64,000 nucleotides of DNA, taken from Microcaldota archaeon. Lineage in GTDB: Archaea; Micrarchaeota; Micrarchaeia; Micrarchaeales; Micrarchaeaceae. The translations under genes and the position numbers were made by a program. Shown in pieces: positions 25,878 to 34,408 of this stretch (its first letter is position 1; each line of letters opens with the position of its first letter). The stretch covers positions 1-64,000 of the forward strand of contig JAKATK010000007.1 in assembly GCA_021827995.1 (NCBI GenBank), written 5' to 3'. The notes below the pieces were generated by a model. That model was given only the letters and a program-made list of their open reading frames with translations. It made no database searches and was not told the origin of the DNA.

Positions 25878-26543
25878 TTATGCCGCGCCTGATGCGTTGC
25901 TCAGCCTTTCATAAGCTTCATTGATCTCCTTCATCCTAGCCTCAGCATCCCTGCTCTTGTTCACGTCCGGGTGGTATCTTAGCGCCATCCTCCGGTAGGC
26001 TTGCTTTACTTCTTGTAAAGAGGCCGTTTCGGGTATCCCTAGCACCCAATAGCACCATGCCGTGTCATGCCTACGGTATGGCTCTTCTCCTTGCTTCCTC
26101 CTCTCCCTCCTAGCTTCTCGTTCCCTTCTCCTTCGCTCCCTTTCCCGAGCCTGCCATTCCTCAAATAGCCTCCTGTCGCGCTCGGCTGCGTGGTGCTCCC
26201 ACCAGACCTCGAAGCCTCCCAGACCGAAGAGCATGGCCAGAAGCCCAAGCAGGTAAAGCGGCTGGATGGCCTGGTCTAGCTGGCCCGGGGCCAGGTACTG
26301 CGTGACTGCCAACAGCGTGAACATGGTGAAGTTGAAGATGTAGCTCCTGAATAGCGAGTAGACGAAGGCCACCACCATGTATATGAACGTCAGGAATATG
26401 AGCAGGACAGCGAAGGCCCAGATAAGTATGAAAATGAGAGCCAGGAAAGAGCCCAGCGACAGGTGGAAGAACAGAAGGTTAGCCGCCCAAGCGCCGACCA
26501 AAATTATGGCAAGCCATAAGCCGCTGTGCTCCATAGGCATCAT
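25878..26543 (-). CDS. Membrane-bound J-domain protein
   Basis: 221 residues. The N-terminal half has about four hydrophobic helices ([20 protein letters not shown] and others up to about residue 100). A highly basic Arg/Glu-rich linker follows. The C-terminal 60 residues are a J-domain: [36 protein letters not shown], including the essential HPD. J-domains stimulate the ATPase of Hsp70. Placing one at the membrane on a mobile element suggests recruitment of host DnaK to a membrane complex, perhaps that of the nearby VirB4/HerA-like ATPase. A TTTATATAA box is at 26555-26563. Confidence 0.85.
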   Translation of the reverse strand: MMPMEHSGLWLAIILVGAWAANLLFFHLSLGSFLALIFILIWAFAVLLIFLTFIYMVVAFVYSLFRSYIFNFTMFTLLAVTQYLAPGQLDQAIQPLYLLGLLAMLFGLGGFEVWWEHHAAERDRRLFEEWQARERERRRREREARRERRKQGEEPYRRHDTAWCYWVLGIPETASLQEVKQAYRRMALRYHPDVNKSRDAEARMKEINEAYERLSNASGAA

Positions 26544-26579
26544 TTCTCTTTCCGTTTATATAAGCTAATCTGACTGTCC

Positions 26580-26730
26580 GAACTTGGAACAAATCCAGAA
26601 CTTGGAACGAATGTCCCAAATCGTTCCAAGTCGGGCCTTCGACGACAAGGCCAAAAACGCCGATTTTTTGTCGTCGGGCGTCTCGCCATTCTGAAAGTAT
26701 GCTGTTTTTCAGCGTTTTCGTTCCAAGTCG
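26580..26730. repeat. TTGGAACGAA repeats, iteron- or operator-like
   Basis: Four copies of a 10-12 base motif: direct TTGGAACAAA (26584-26593) and TTGGAACGAA (26602-26611), and inverted copies ATCGTTCCAAGTC (26620-26632) and TTCGTTCCAAGTCG (26717-26730). The first two are 18 bases apart, about two helical turns. They lie just upstream of the J-protein promoter, so they could be operators, or iterons of a replication origin with the hairpins that follow. Confidence 0.6.
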
Positions 26731-26997
26731 CCCTGCGCAGCTTCGCAGCCTCTGGGGCTGCTCGCTGCTGCGGGCGACCAAACCTTCTTTTCGGAAAGAA
26801 GGTTTGCCAAGAAAACGCCGGTTTTCGGGCTTAGCCCAGCTAAGCCCAGAGCCGATTTCGCCCCCACCCGAAATCGGCTCCCAGGCTGCCCTTGCCCCCA
26901 CCCAAGGGCAGCCGCCAGAGGTTCCTTACGCTGCTTTGGTTGCAAAGCTTAAGCTCGTTGGAGCGACCCCTCGAAAGGTGATTTGCGCAGCCAAATC
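26640..26997. repeat. Dense array of perfect hairpins, candidate origin or transfer site
   Basis: Perfect inverted repeats follow each other almost without gaps: 26640-26648/26668-26676 (9 bp); 26701-26713 (4 bp); 26733-26748 (5 bp); 26780-26805 (11 bp, loop TCGG); 26811-26826 (6 bp, loop GCCG); 26827-26847 (9 bp, loop CCA); 26849-26880 (12 bp, loop CCCCCACC); 26884-26913 (11 bp, same loop CCCCCACC); 26953-26964 (4 bp); 26980-26997 (6 bp). The short frames crossing it look like by-products. It could be a single- or double-strand origin, an oriT, or a structured RNA. Confidence 0.7.
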
Positions 26998-27032
26998 AGC
27001 TTTCAGAGTGGGTTAAGGACAAGGCTTAAAGT

Positions 27033-27476
27033 TTGTGGCTGCCATATATCCGAAGGGTATATTTTGTGGCAGAAGGAATAGAACTGTTACCTCTGTTGGA
27101 CGAAGGTCTACCGAAGCTCAGCATAACATACAAAGGTAGCCCAAAATCCAAGTACATGAGGTCTATGTGGGTCTTTAACAAGGTAGCCGCAGCGTCTGAA
27201 AAATATAATACCCCAGTTTATGTCAAAGTAGAGAAGGGAGAATCGCTCCACGTTTTGATTATTGTAGGTGTAGCCATTGCCACTATTGGTGGAGGGGCCT
27301 TTGTGGGGGAACTAGCCAAAAACTTGGCAGATGACATTTACAAATACGTAAAAAGGAAATTTGAAGAAGAGGAAAATGGTAGCAAGAAATTCAAAAGCAA
27401 AATGTTAAAGCCCGAGATAAATAAAGCGTGGGAAGAGTTATCACGTAAAGGTGATGAACCTCGAATACACTCATAA
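27033..27476 (+). CDS. Small membrane protein, unknown
   Basis: About 147 residues from TTG 27033, or 136 from GTG 27066 (starting VAEGIELL). It has one glycine-rich hydrophobic helix (VLIIVGVAIATIGGGAFVGELA, around residues 75-95) and a charged C-terminal tail. AT-rich. No family is recognised. It starts just after the hairpin array and reads toward the LRV and ATPase genes. Confidence 0.45.
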   Translation: MWLPYIRRVYFVAEGIELLPLLDEGLPKLSITYKGSPKSKYMRSMWVFNKVAAASEKYNTPVYVKVEKGESLHVLIIVGVAIATIGGGAFVGELAKNLADDIYKYVKRKFEEEENGSKKFKSKMLKPEINKAWEELSRKGDEPRIHS

Positions 27477-27495
27477 AAGTTAATAAGGTTGTACC

Positions 27496-28155
27496 ATGGA
27501 ACCTAGGAGGGCCAAAACTGATGAACACATGCAATTCGACCTGATACTCGATGAGCCTATCCTGAAGAAGGTAACGGACACCGCGCCGCCAGAGGCACGC
27601 TGGATAATAGCCAAAGACCCGATAACCCCGCCGGAAATCCTTAAGGAGCTGGCGGAGGACAAAGACTATGGAGTGAAGGCCAATGTGGCAGGGAACGAGA
27701 ACACCCCGGAAGAGGTGCTAGGCGACCTGTCAAAGAGCGACGAATGGGTAACCAGGTCTAACGTTGCAGCCAACCCAAACGCGCCGCCAGGCGCGCTAAA
27801 GAGGCTGGCTACCGACCCTTTATGGCCGGTGAGGCGCAACGTGGCGGCCAACCCGAAGGCTGACATAAGCATACTAAAGGAGCTGGCCGCAGACGCGGAC
27901 GAGCGCCCAAGGCTAGAGGCCGAGAAGCGGCTCGCTGCCTTGGAGGTGAAGCCAATCCCGCAGGTCGTGATGGCTAGGGAGCACATGAGAATGGCTATGC
28001 CCGCGAAGAGGCTGGTGAGCCTTATCGACATGGACGCGCTTGAGCACAGGATACAAGTGCACAGGCACAGGAAGCAGAGAAGGGCGAAGAAGGGCAAAAA
28101 GGCGAGAAAGGCCGCTAAGCCCAAACGCAGGAAGGCCGCGCCCAAACAGGGCTAG
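27496..28155 (+). CDS. LRV-type repeat protein with basic tail
   Basis: 219 residues. Four or more tandem about 24-residue repeats with the pattern VAANPNAPPxxLxxLAxDPxWxVRxN (examples VAGNENTPEEVLGDL, VAANPNAPPGALKRL, VAANPKADISILKEL), which match leucine-rich repeat variant (LRV) repeats. The last 35 residues are almost all Lys, Arg and Ala and should bind nucleic acid. The stop is 11 bases before the ATPase start, so it is probably part of the same operon, perhaps as an adaptor. Confidence 0.72.
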   Translation: MEPRRAKTDEHMQFDLILDEPILKKVTDTAPPEARWIIAKDPITPPEILKELAEDKDYGVKANVAGNENTPEEVLGDLSKSDEWVTRSNVAANPNAPPGALKRLATDPLWPVRRNVAANPKADISILKELAADADERPRLEAEKRLAALEVKPIPQVVMAREHMRMAMPAKRLVSLIDMDALEHRIQVHRHRKQRRAKKGKKARKAAKPKRRKAAPKQG

Positions 28156-28166
28156 AAGCTGATCCG

Positions 28167-30368
28167 ATGCCGCAGCAAAACCCGAACATGAGGGGCAGCC
28201 AGCAGGGCAACCCCTACGCCACGGCCATCTCGACAGACGACGCGGTGAGGGACCTGCTGGGCCGCAAGAACCCGGAAATCCTGCCTTGGAGCAAGACGCC
28301 GACCTATCGGCGCACCATGCGCATGTTCGTATCCTCGCTGGCCGCCTACATCGCCATAGTGCTGGTGCTGGGCAGCGCTATAAGCGCAGTGCTGGGCCAT
28401 GCGCTGCTCGGCATAGAAATCATGGTGGCTATTTTCGTGTTGATCGTGCTTGGCTACATACCTCTGGCTAGGTGGCTCTACTACAGGAGCATAAAGCCCA
28501 AGCGACCGAGCATGGACGGCGCCGTGCTAGGCACGGCCTACACCCACTACATAGAGGTTCACCACGCCATAGAGCCTGGGAACCCGGTAGCGGAGCAGGG
28601 CACCAAGGCCCTTCTCGCAGGGCAAACGGAGGAATACGCGATAGACTACGAGCATGAGCCCAACCCGCACGTCGTGATCGTTGGTGGCTCGGGCAGCGGC
28701 AAAACCGTGACGCTCAGGGCTTTCATAGTCAGGAACTGCATGCAACTAGGGGTACCTTTCCTGATAATAGACTGGAACGGCGAGCAGGAGGACTGGGCCA
28801 GGGAGGCCGGCGCCACGCTCTGGAAGGTGCCGGGCACCATGAAGCTCAACCCGTTCGCGCGGCGCGGCAAGAACGCAGCCGACAGGACCGGTTTGTTAAT
28901 GGACCTGTTCCAGTTCGGCGCAGGGCTCACTTACCTGCAAGCCGGGAGGCTCCGCACCCTGGCTTACCAGATGTACCAGGACGGAGGCGAGCCGACGCTC
29001 GTGGAGATTTGGCGGCAGGCAGCGGAGGCCATGAACGACAGGCGCAAGCCGCCCGACGAGAGGCAGTACATGGCATGGATTGAGCAGAGGCTGAAGATGA
29101 TCCAGAGGGTAATCGGCTACGAGCCGGAGGAGTTCTGGACCGGCCTGTTGCAGCGCAACAACGTAGTCAGCCTAAGGGGCCTGAGCGAGGCCGAGAAGGG
29201 CGTCGCCGCCTACGCCATATTCCAGCGTGTTTACGAAATCTTCAACGAGAAGCCGGAGCTAAACAGGAAGATGCAGCTCATGTTAGTTCTTGACGAGGCT
29301 TGGAAAATTTTACAGAGCCAGCAGCAGGACAGGCAGGAAGCCCTGCCCAGTCAGATCGTGAGGCTAGGCAGGAAGTACGGCTTCGGCATTCTGGTCAGCA
29401 CGCAGCAGATGACCGACATGCCGCCCACCTTCCTGAACTCAAGCGCCGTGCAGATAATACACCGCTACAGGGAGACGAGCGCGACGCTGAGCGTCGCCAG
29501 CCTGTACAACCTGGGCCAGTTCGAGAGCGCGTACCTGAACACTGCGAAGCCCGGCGAGGCCATGGTCTTCGACCAGTACCGCAGCCAGCTGGGCCAGTGG
29601 TGGCTGGACTACATAAAAGTGGCCATGCTGAACAAGAAAGAAATGGCGAACTTGGCGCAGCTTTATGACACTTACGAGCCTAAGCCGATACATGAAACGC
29701 AACTGCCCATAGACGACTATGGGAAAACGCCAAAGAAGGAGGAAACGGAAAAAATACCGTTTCCGCCGCCGGAGAACAGGCCGACGCCTTCCATACACGC
29801 CGCGTTGTTGGCCCTTCTGGCGAAGCCAAAAGCGGAACTCTTCGACTTGGTAGAATGGGTAAGGCACGAGGGTTTCGTGACAAGCGATCCCACGTTATAC
29901 GGCAGCAAGGACAGGAAGGGCATATTCGACGGAGCAGTCGAGTTGGGTTATGCGACCAAGGAAGGGAACACATACGAGATAACGGACCAAGGAGCTAGAT
30001 GGGTCAGGCCGGAACTCATAATCAAGCAAGCTGCGACCACGGGCGGGGAGATACACAAGCAATTACTGATAAAGGCGATAGAGTACCTGCACGAGAACAA
30101 CATGCTGACCATCGTTCCTAGCGAGGATGAAGCGCCAGATATTATAGCGTACCCGAGGGAGGGAGGGAAGCGATACATGTGGGATGATGAGGAAAGGTAT
30201 GCTTGCGAGATACAGACAACGGCCAGAAAAGAGAATGTGATGGCAAACAAGGCAAGGAACGACAAAGACAAACTCAAAACATTATGGGTAACTTACGATG
30301 AAAGGATATTAGACGAGATAAAGAAGCTTACTGAGAACAATGACGAATACCTGCTTATAAAGGTGTAA
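28167..30368 (+). CDS. VirB4/HerA-like membrane ATPase with C-terminal winged helix and nuclease-like domain
   Basis: 733 residues. Two N-terminal transmembrane helices (about 52-100) are followed by a FtsK/HerA-class ATPase: Walker A VGGSGSGKTVT (173-182), IDWNGEQED, Walker B LMLVLDEAWK (371-380) and sensor-like VSTQQMTDMP. This is the design of conjugation or DNA-pumping ATPases (VirB4/TraC, HerA). After about residue 540 comes a winged-helix-like region. The end holds PDIIAY (657-662) and ACEIQT (679-684), a possible PD-(D/E)XK fold with Gln for Lys. It probably drives DNA transfer or processing at the membrane. Confidence 0.82.
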   Translation: MPQQNPNMRGSQQGNPYATAISTDDAVRDLLGRKNPEILPWSKTPTYRRTMRMFVSSLAAYIAIVLVLGSAISAVLGHALLGIEIMVAIFVLIVLGYIPLARWLYYRSIKPKRPSMDGAVLGTAYTHYIEVHHAIEPGNPVAEQGTKALLAGQTEEYAIDYEHEPNPHVVIVGGSGSGKTVTLRAFIVRNCMQLGVPFLIIDWNGEQEDWAREAGATLWKVPGTMKLNPFARRGKNAADRTGLLMDLFQFGAGLTYLQAGRLRTLAYQMYQDGGEPTLVEIWRQAAEAMNDRRKPPDERQYMAWIEQRLKMIQRVIGYEPEEFWTGLLQRNNVVSLRGLSEAEKGVAAYAIFQRVYEIFNEKPELNRKMQLMLVLDEAWKILQSQQQDRQEALPSQIVRLGRKYGFGILVSTQQMTDMPPTFLNSSAVQIIHRYRETSATLSVASLYNLGQFESAYLNTAKPGEAMVFDQYRSQLGQWWLDYIKVAMLNKKEMANLAQLYDTYEPKPIHETQLPIDDYGKTPKKEETEKIPFPPPENRPTPSIHAALLALLAKPKAELFDLVEWVRHEGFVTSDPTLYGSKDRKGIFDGAVELGYATKEGNTYEITDQGARWVRPELIIKQAATTGGEIHKQLLIKAIEYLHENNMLTIVPSEDEAPDIIAYPREGGKRYMWDDEERYACEIQTTARKENVMANKARNDKDKLKTLWVTYDERILDEIKKLTENNDEYLLIKV

Positions 30369-30370
30369 AA

Positions 30371-30790
30371 ATGGCTGAAGTAAATATAGAAGCTATTGTA
30401 AAAACAATAACGAATGAGTGTAACGGATTATTGGAACACAACGATACTGTAAGCCAGATTGAGCAAGTGTTTAGGAAGTTTGGGTTTTATACAACAAGAG
30501 AGTACCCGATATATAAAATAAAGGATGGTTCTGGGAGAGCTGGAAGAATTGATTTGGTAGCCAGAAAGGGTAAATTTAGAGTGGCAGTAGAATACGATCA
30601 CCACGCACTGATAAAATGGAAGAGCTTCCATAAAATAGTGCAGATAAAGCCAGATGTGGCTATTGGGATAACTGGAAGTGGGAGCATCAAACCAAATTTT
30701 GACAGGGCAATGAAGTATAAAGATAAAGGCAAAACACCGCTTTATGTCATATCGCTTAAAGAGCGGCGTTGCGAAATCATTTTATCTTGA
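30371..30790 (+). CDS. PD-(D/E)XK-like nuclease-fold protein
   Basis: 139 residues, starting 2 bases after the ATPase stop, so translationally linked. The pattern GRIDLVARKGKFRVAVEYD (D, then E-x-D in the second strand) followed by a helix with Lys and the strand DVAIGIT fits a restriction-endonuclease-like fold. The catalytic Lys is replaced by Asp at the usual place (EYD), so activity is uncertain. Base composition drops sharply to AT-rich from here on. It could belong to the ATPase operon or to the defence genes that follow. Confidence 0.55.
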   Translation: MAEVNIEAIVKTITNECNGLLEHNDTVSQIEQVFRKFGFYTTREYPIYKIKDGSGRAGRIDLVARKGKFRVAVEYDHHALIKWKSFHKIVQIKPDVAIGITGSGSIKPNFDRAMKYKDKGKTPLYVISLKERRCEIILS

Positions 30791-30845
30791 TTACGTAGGA
30801 AGGAATTTAAATTATCAATGATTATGTACATATAAAGCGATTTGC

Positions 30846-33158
30846 ATGGAAATAGTAGAGTTCTTTAATGCACTGATAAATGCCAATAACGTATCGGACG
30901 CAGAGACAGCTCTATCTAATTTTCAGGAAGGACAGGAAAGTAAGATAACATGGGAACCGGTAGGGAAAAAGGAAAATAACAGGGGGCCTATTGAAGTAAA
31001 CGTAGACCAAGGACGTTCAATTATAGAACGTGTTACAAATGGCGTTGATGCAATCTTAGAGTTAGAACATGATCAACATGGCGGAGTTCCAGATTGTAAA
31101 AGTCCTGTTGAAGCAGCGAGAGCGTGGCTGAATGTACCTAATGAAGGGCTTAGCGCAATGAGTCAAGTAGAAAGAAGAAAACTAGCTCAAAATCTAACTG
31201 TAAAACTTATGGCGGGCGACGGCAAGGAGAGCGCAATAGTAGAAGTAAGAGATAAAGGGCTTGGCATAAGCCAAGATGGAATGCCTAATACAATATTAAG
31301 CCTGAACGAAGGAAACAAGATAAAGAAACATTACTTATGCGGTGTGTACGGGCAAGGAGGCTCTAGTACATTTGTATTATCTAAATACACTCTAATTGCA
31401 TCGAGAAGTTATAATGAAAACAAGGTAGCTTTTACAGTAGTAAAATATCTTGACCTGCCACCCGAAGACTTTAAGACAGGGCATTATGTTTATCTTGCAT
31501 TTGATAAAAAAGTTCTAGTGTTCGACTTAGATAAACCAGAACAATTCGAAGTAGGTACACTAGTAAGACATATAGGATATGAAATTAGCAAATACTATCA
31601 GCCTGTAGGGCCGCATAGTTTATATGGGCTACTTAATACGGTTCTTTTTGATCCTATAATTCCTGTCTGGTTAGATAATAGAGTTAATGACTATCGTAGA
31701 GTGATAAAGGGCTCTAGGAATGCACTTAACGGCGCCATTGATGAAACAGATGAGCAAAGAACTGGAGTGCAACTATCTCATAAAATGCCTATTTTCTATG
31801 CAAATATTCCTGATTTTGGAAGGATAGGTATAGAATATTGGGTGTTGAAAAGCGTTAAAGGTCAGCAACCTACGGCTGCATTTGTAAATCCTATAAAACC
31901 GATAATTCTAACGCTTAATGGACAAAACCACGCTGAATTATCTAGAATATTAATAAAACAGAACGCAGAACTGCCATATCTTACTTCTAGGCTAATAGTC
32001 CATATTGATTGTAATTCACTTACTCCAGAAGGGAAAAGATTGCTTATTCCATCTACGAGAGAGACTGCGAGAGAAGGCGTAGTAAGAACACTAATCGAAA
32101 AGGAGATTATTAACGCACTTAAGTCGGATGATACTCTTACAAAACTTAACGAAGAGGCGATGCAAAGTCAGATGTTCGAAAGAGACGAAGAAGAATACAA
32201 AAGTATGAGACAGGAAGTCGCAAAAATATTAAGATTACAAGGAATTAAAGTGATGGACGACCTCAGCAATATGATTGGTACTGAAGGAGAGGTCGGGACA
32301 GGCGGCGCAAACATAGGAGGCAGAAAGACACCTACGCCTATAACGATTGCAGAGCCTCCGACTTACATTAAGATACTATGGGAAAATCCACCAATAACAT
32401 TCTATCCGGAGCAAAGGAGATACATTAGGATTGAAACAGATGCCAATGCAAGTTACCATGATGCGAATGACCCGACTAAATCGAAAATAAATATAATAGC
32501 TAACAATCTCAAAATCTACGGAACTACTCCACTTCAAAACGGGAGGATGCGGATAATCGCGGGATGCGAGAAAGAAACTGCGGTAGGAACGACGGGAAAT
32601 ATTAGGATAGAGTTATCTAGAACCGGATTGGCGACTTTATCAGATGACAAAGCGATAAAAATAGTGGAAAGACCACCAATTAGGCAAAAAAGTAAAGCAC
32701 TTACATTACCTGAGTTTGAAATAAAGCCGATTGGGCCTGACGATGAAATCTGGACAGACCTAGGATGGCCTGAAGAGATTAATTCTGTTGCATCAGAAGC
32801 GGTAATGAACCAAGGAAAATTAATCATATATTACTCTAAAGTATTTCCACAATACGCAAATAAAAGAGAAATATTCGAAAGGAAAAAACAATCAATAGCA
32901 CTTACATTTACTAAGAAATACGAACTTTGGTTAGTTGTACATTCACTTCTTTTTGAACAGGATAAAGATGAAAAGCAAACGACGGCAGAGCAAGAGCAGC
33001 AAGAACAACAGGAACAAAAGAAAGACGAAGAAGGGAAAGAGGCGTTCGAAAGGAAAGAAAGATGTAGAGTTGCAGTTATAGCGTCGCTTGTTGCCGCTAA
33101 AGAAACAGAACAGGAAGGAGATACTGTAGAATCTAATGCAAATACATCTGATGATTAA
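30846..33158 (+). CDS. MutL/MORC-like GHKL ATPase of the defence module
   Basis: 770 residues. The Bergerat ATP-binding fold is clear: N box IIERVTNGVDAIL (E61, N65, D68), G1 box EVRDKGLGIS (D136, G138, G140) and G2 box GVYGQGGSSTF (166-176). The middle has an S5-like transducer region. The later part looks all-beta (ITFYPEQRRYIRIETDA), and the end is a Gln/Glu/Lys-rich coiled coil (about 710-740). Family knowledge: MutL/MORC-type GHKL ATPases occur in restriction-modification loci and act as DNA clamps. It has its own AT-rich promoter (TTTAAATT near 30809) and overlaps the methyltransferase frame. Confidence 0.88.
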   Translation: MEIVEFFNALINANNVSDAETALSNFQEGQESKITWEPVGKKENNRGPIEVNVDQGRSIIERVTNGVDAILELEHDQHGGVPDCKSPVEAARAWLNVPNEGLSAMSQVERRKLAQNLTVKLMAGDGKESAIVEVRDKGLGISQDGMPNTILSLNEGNKIKKHYLCGVYGQGGSSTFVLSKYTLIASRSYNENKVAFTVVKYLDLPPEDFKTGHYVYLAFDKKVLVFDLDKPEQFEVGTLVRHIGYEISKYYQPVGPHSLYGLLNTVLFDPIIPVWLDNRVNDYRRVIKGSRNALNGAIDETDEQRTGVQLSHKMPIFYANIPDFGRIGIEYWVLKSVKGQQPTAAFVNPIKPIILTLNGQNHAELSRILIKQNAELPYLTSRLIVHIDCNSLTPEGKRLLIPSTRETAREGVVRTLIEKEIINALKSDDTLTKLNEEAMQSQMFERDEEEYKSMRQEVAKILRLQGIKVMDDLSNMIGTEGEVGTGGANIGGRKTPTPITIAEPPTYIKILWENPPITFYPEQRRYIRIETDANASYHDANDPTKSKINIIANNLKIYGTTPLQNGRMRIIAGCEKETAVGTTGNIRIELSRTGLATLSDDKAIKIVERPPIRQKSKALTLPEFEIKPIGPDDEIWTDLGWPEEINSVASEAVMNQGKLIIYYSKVFPQYANKREIFERKKQSIALTFTKKYELWLVVHSLLFEQDKDEKQTTAEQEQQEQQEQKKDEEGKEAFERKERCRVAVIASLVAAKETEQEGDTVESNANTSDD

Positions 33159-33159
33159 C

Positions 33160-34335
33160 ATGCTCGGCTGGAAAAATTTACCGAAGAATATGGGGAATCA
33201 GTTACATTCTATATGTAGTTATATGGCTATGTTTCCGCCTACGTTGCCGAATTACTTTATAAAGAAATATTCGAACGTAGGAGAGAAGGTACTTGATCCT
33301 TTTTCTGGCAGGGGAACGACTGTTCTAGAAGCCTGCGTACTAGAACGCATTGGGATTGGCAACGATAAGAACCCGCTAGCCTATTTATTGACTAAAGTAA
33401 AATCTGATGTGCCGCAAAAGGGTAGGATAATATCGAAAATTAACACACTACAAGAAAAGTTTGAACAATCAGAAATAAATATAGAATCAGAACGACCAGA
33501 GATCAAGATGATATTTAGTGATTATACCTTAAAGCAACTCGTATTTATGAAGCAGAACTTGAAATGGAGAACAAGCAATGTCGATGCCTTTATAACTGCT
33601 ATGTTGTTAGGCATATTACACGGTAATTCTGAGGGATATCTTTCATTAAGTATGCCGAATACATTTTCCATGTCACCAAATTACATCAAGGGTTACATCC
33701 AAAAGCACGATTTGAAGAAACCAGAAAGGGATGTTTTTTCTAACCTCCTAAAGAAGCTTGATAGATGCTATCAGAGGCCCAAAATTAAAGGCACTGTGTA
33801 TCATCAGGATGGGAGGAGCATGTCGAAAATCGATGACAAATCTATAAATCTCATTGTGACGTCGCCGCCATATCTTAAGGTAATACGGTATGGCCAATTT
33901 AATTGGATTAGATTATGGTTCCTGAATCGGACTGGTGAAGAAACCGATAAACAGTTGATCTTAACCGAATCCGTTAATAAATATTTAGATTTTATGAACA
34001 GTACATTAGAAGAAATGAAAAGGGTATTGAAGGATGATGGAAAAGCAGTTCTAGTTTTAGGTGATGTAAAAAACAGAGATTCTGATAAAGTAAATAATTT
34101 AGCCGAACTTGTATTAGAGCGTTGTGCCGAGCCACTAGGATTCCATTTAGTAGAGCCGATAATATCTGATACAATTAGTGATGAAAGTAAAGTATCGAAA
34201 ATATGGGGGGAAGGTAAGCGTGGACATGCTACGCAGATAGATAGAATTCTAGTACTATCTAAATCACCGCCAGCGTTATATACTACACTATTTACTGGAT
34301 TGCGGAATATGTTCGTTAATGTATGGCGCGCGTAA
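33160..34335 (+). CDS. SPPY-type DNA methyltransferase (probably N4-cytosine)
   Basis: About 391 residues. The SAM-binding motif I is DPFSGRGTTVLEA (54-66 in the longest frame) with NDKNPLA as the motif II-like acidic strand. The catalytic motif IV is TSPPYLKV (242-249). The order motif I before motif IV and the SPPY core favour N4-cytosine methylation of double-stranded DNA, although N6-adenine cannot be excluded. It probably protects self DNA in the module. ATG 33160 lies just after the GHKL stop at 33158; upstream in-frame ATGs (33136, 33151) would overlap it. Confidence 0.88.
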   Translation: MLGWKNLPKNMGNQLHSICSYMAMFPPTLPNYFIKKYSNVGEKVLDPFSGRGTTVLEACVLERIGIGNDKNPLAYLLTKVKSDVPQKGRIISKINTLQEKFEQSEINIESERPEIKMIFSDYTLKQLVFMKQNLKWRTSNVDAFITAMLLGILHGNSEGYLSLSMPNTFSMSPNYIKGYIQKHDLKKPERDVFSNLLKKLDRCYQRPKIKGTVYHQDGRSMSKIDDKSINLIVTSPPYLKVIRYGQFNWIRLWFLNRTGEETDKQLILTESVNKYLDFMNSTLEEMKRVLKDDGKAVLVLGDVKNRDSDKVNNLAELVLERCAEPLGFHLVEPIISDTISDESKVSKIWGEGKRGHATQIDRILVLSKSPPALYTTLFTGLRNMFVNVWRA

Positions 34336-34365
34336 AGTGTGTTGATTATTAGATTCGAACGGCGT

Positions 34366-34398
34366 AAACTTTTTACGAAAAATTTACAAAAGTTCAGG
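34366..34398 (+). repeat. Copy of the TTTTTACGAAAA repeat
   Basis: AAACTTTTTACGAAAAATTT then ACAAAAGTTCAGG, in the short gap between the methyltransferase and the DUF262 gene. It resembles the repeats at 37032-37071 and 38717-38755. The core CTTTT-TACG-AAAAG (here AAAAA) can form a small hairpin. Confidence 0.5.
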
Positions 34399-34408
34399 AT
34401 GAGGTTAT

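Noticed and set aside
26479-27016. Open frames of 70-140 codons on both strands across the hairpin region
   Set aside because: They arise because inverted repeats give mirrored open frames. Their sequences are Pro/Arg/Gly-rich, without family features, and overlap each other on both strands.
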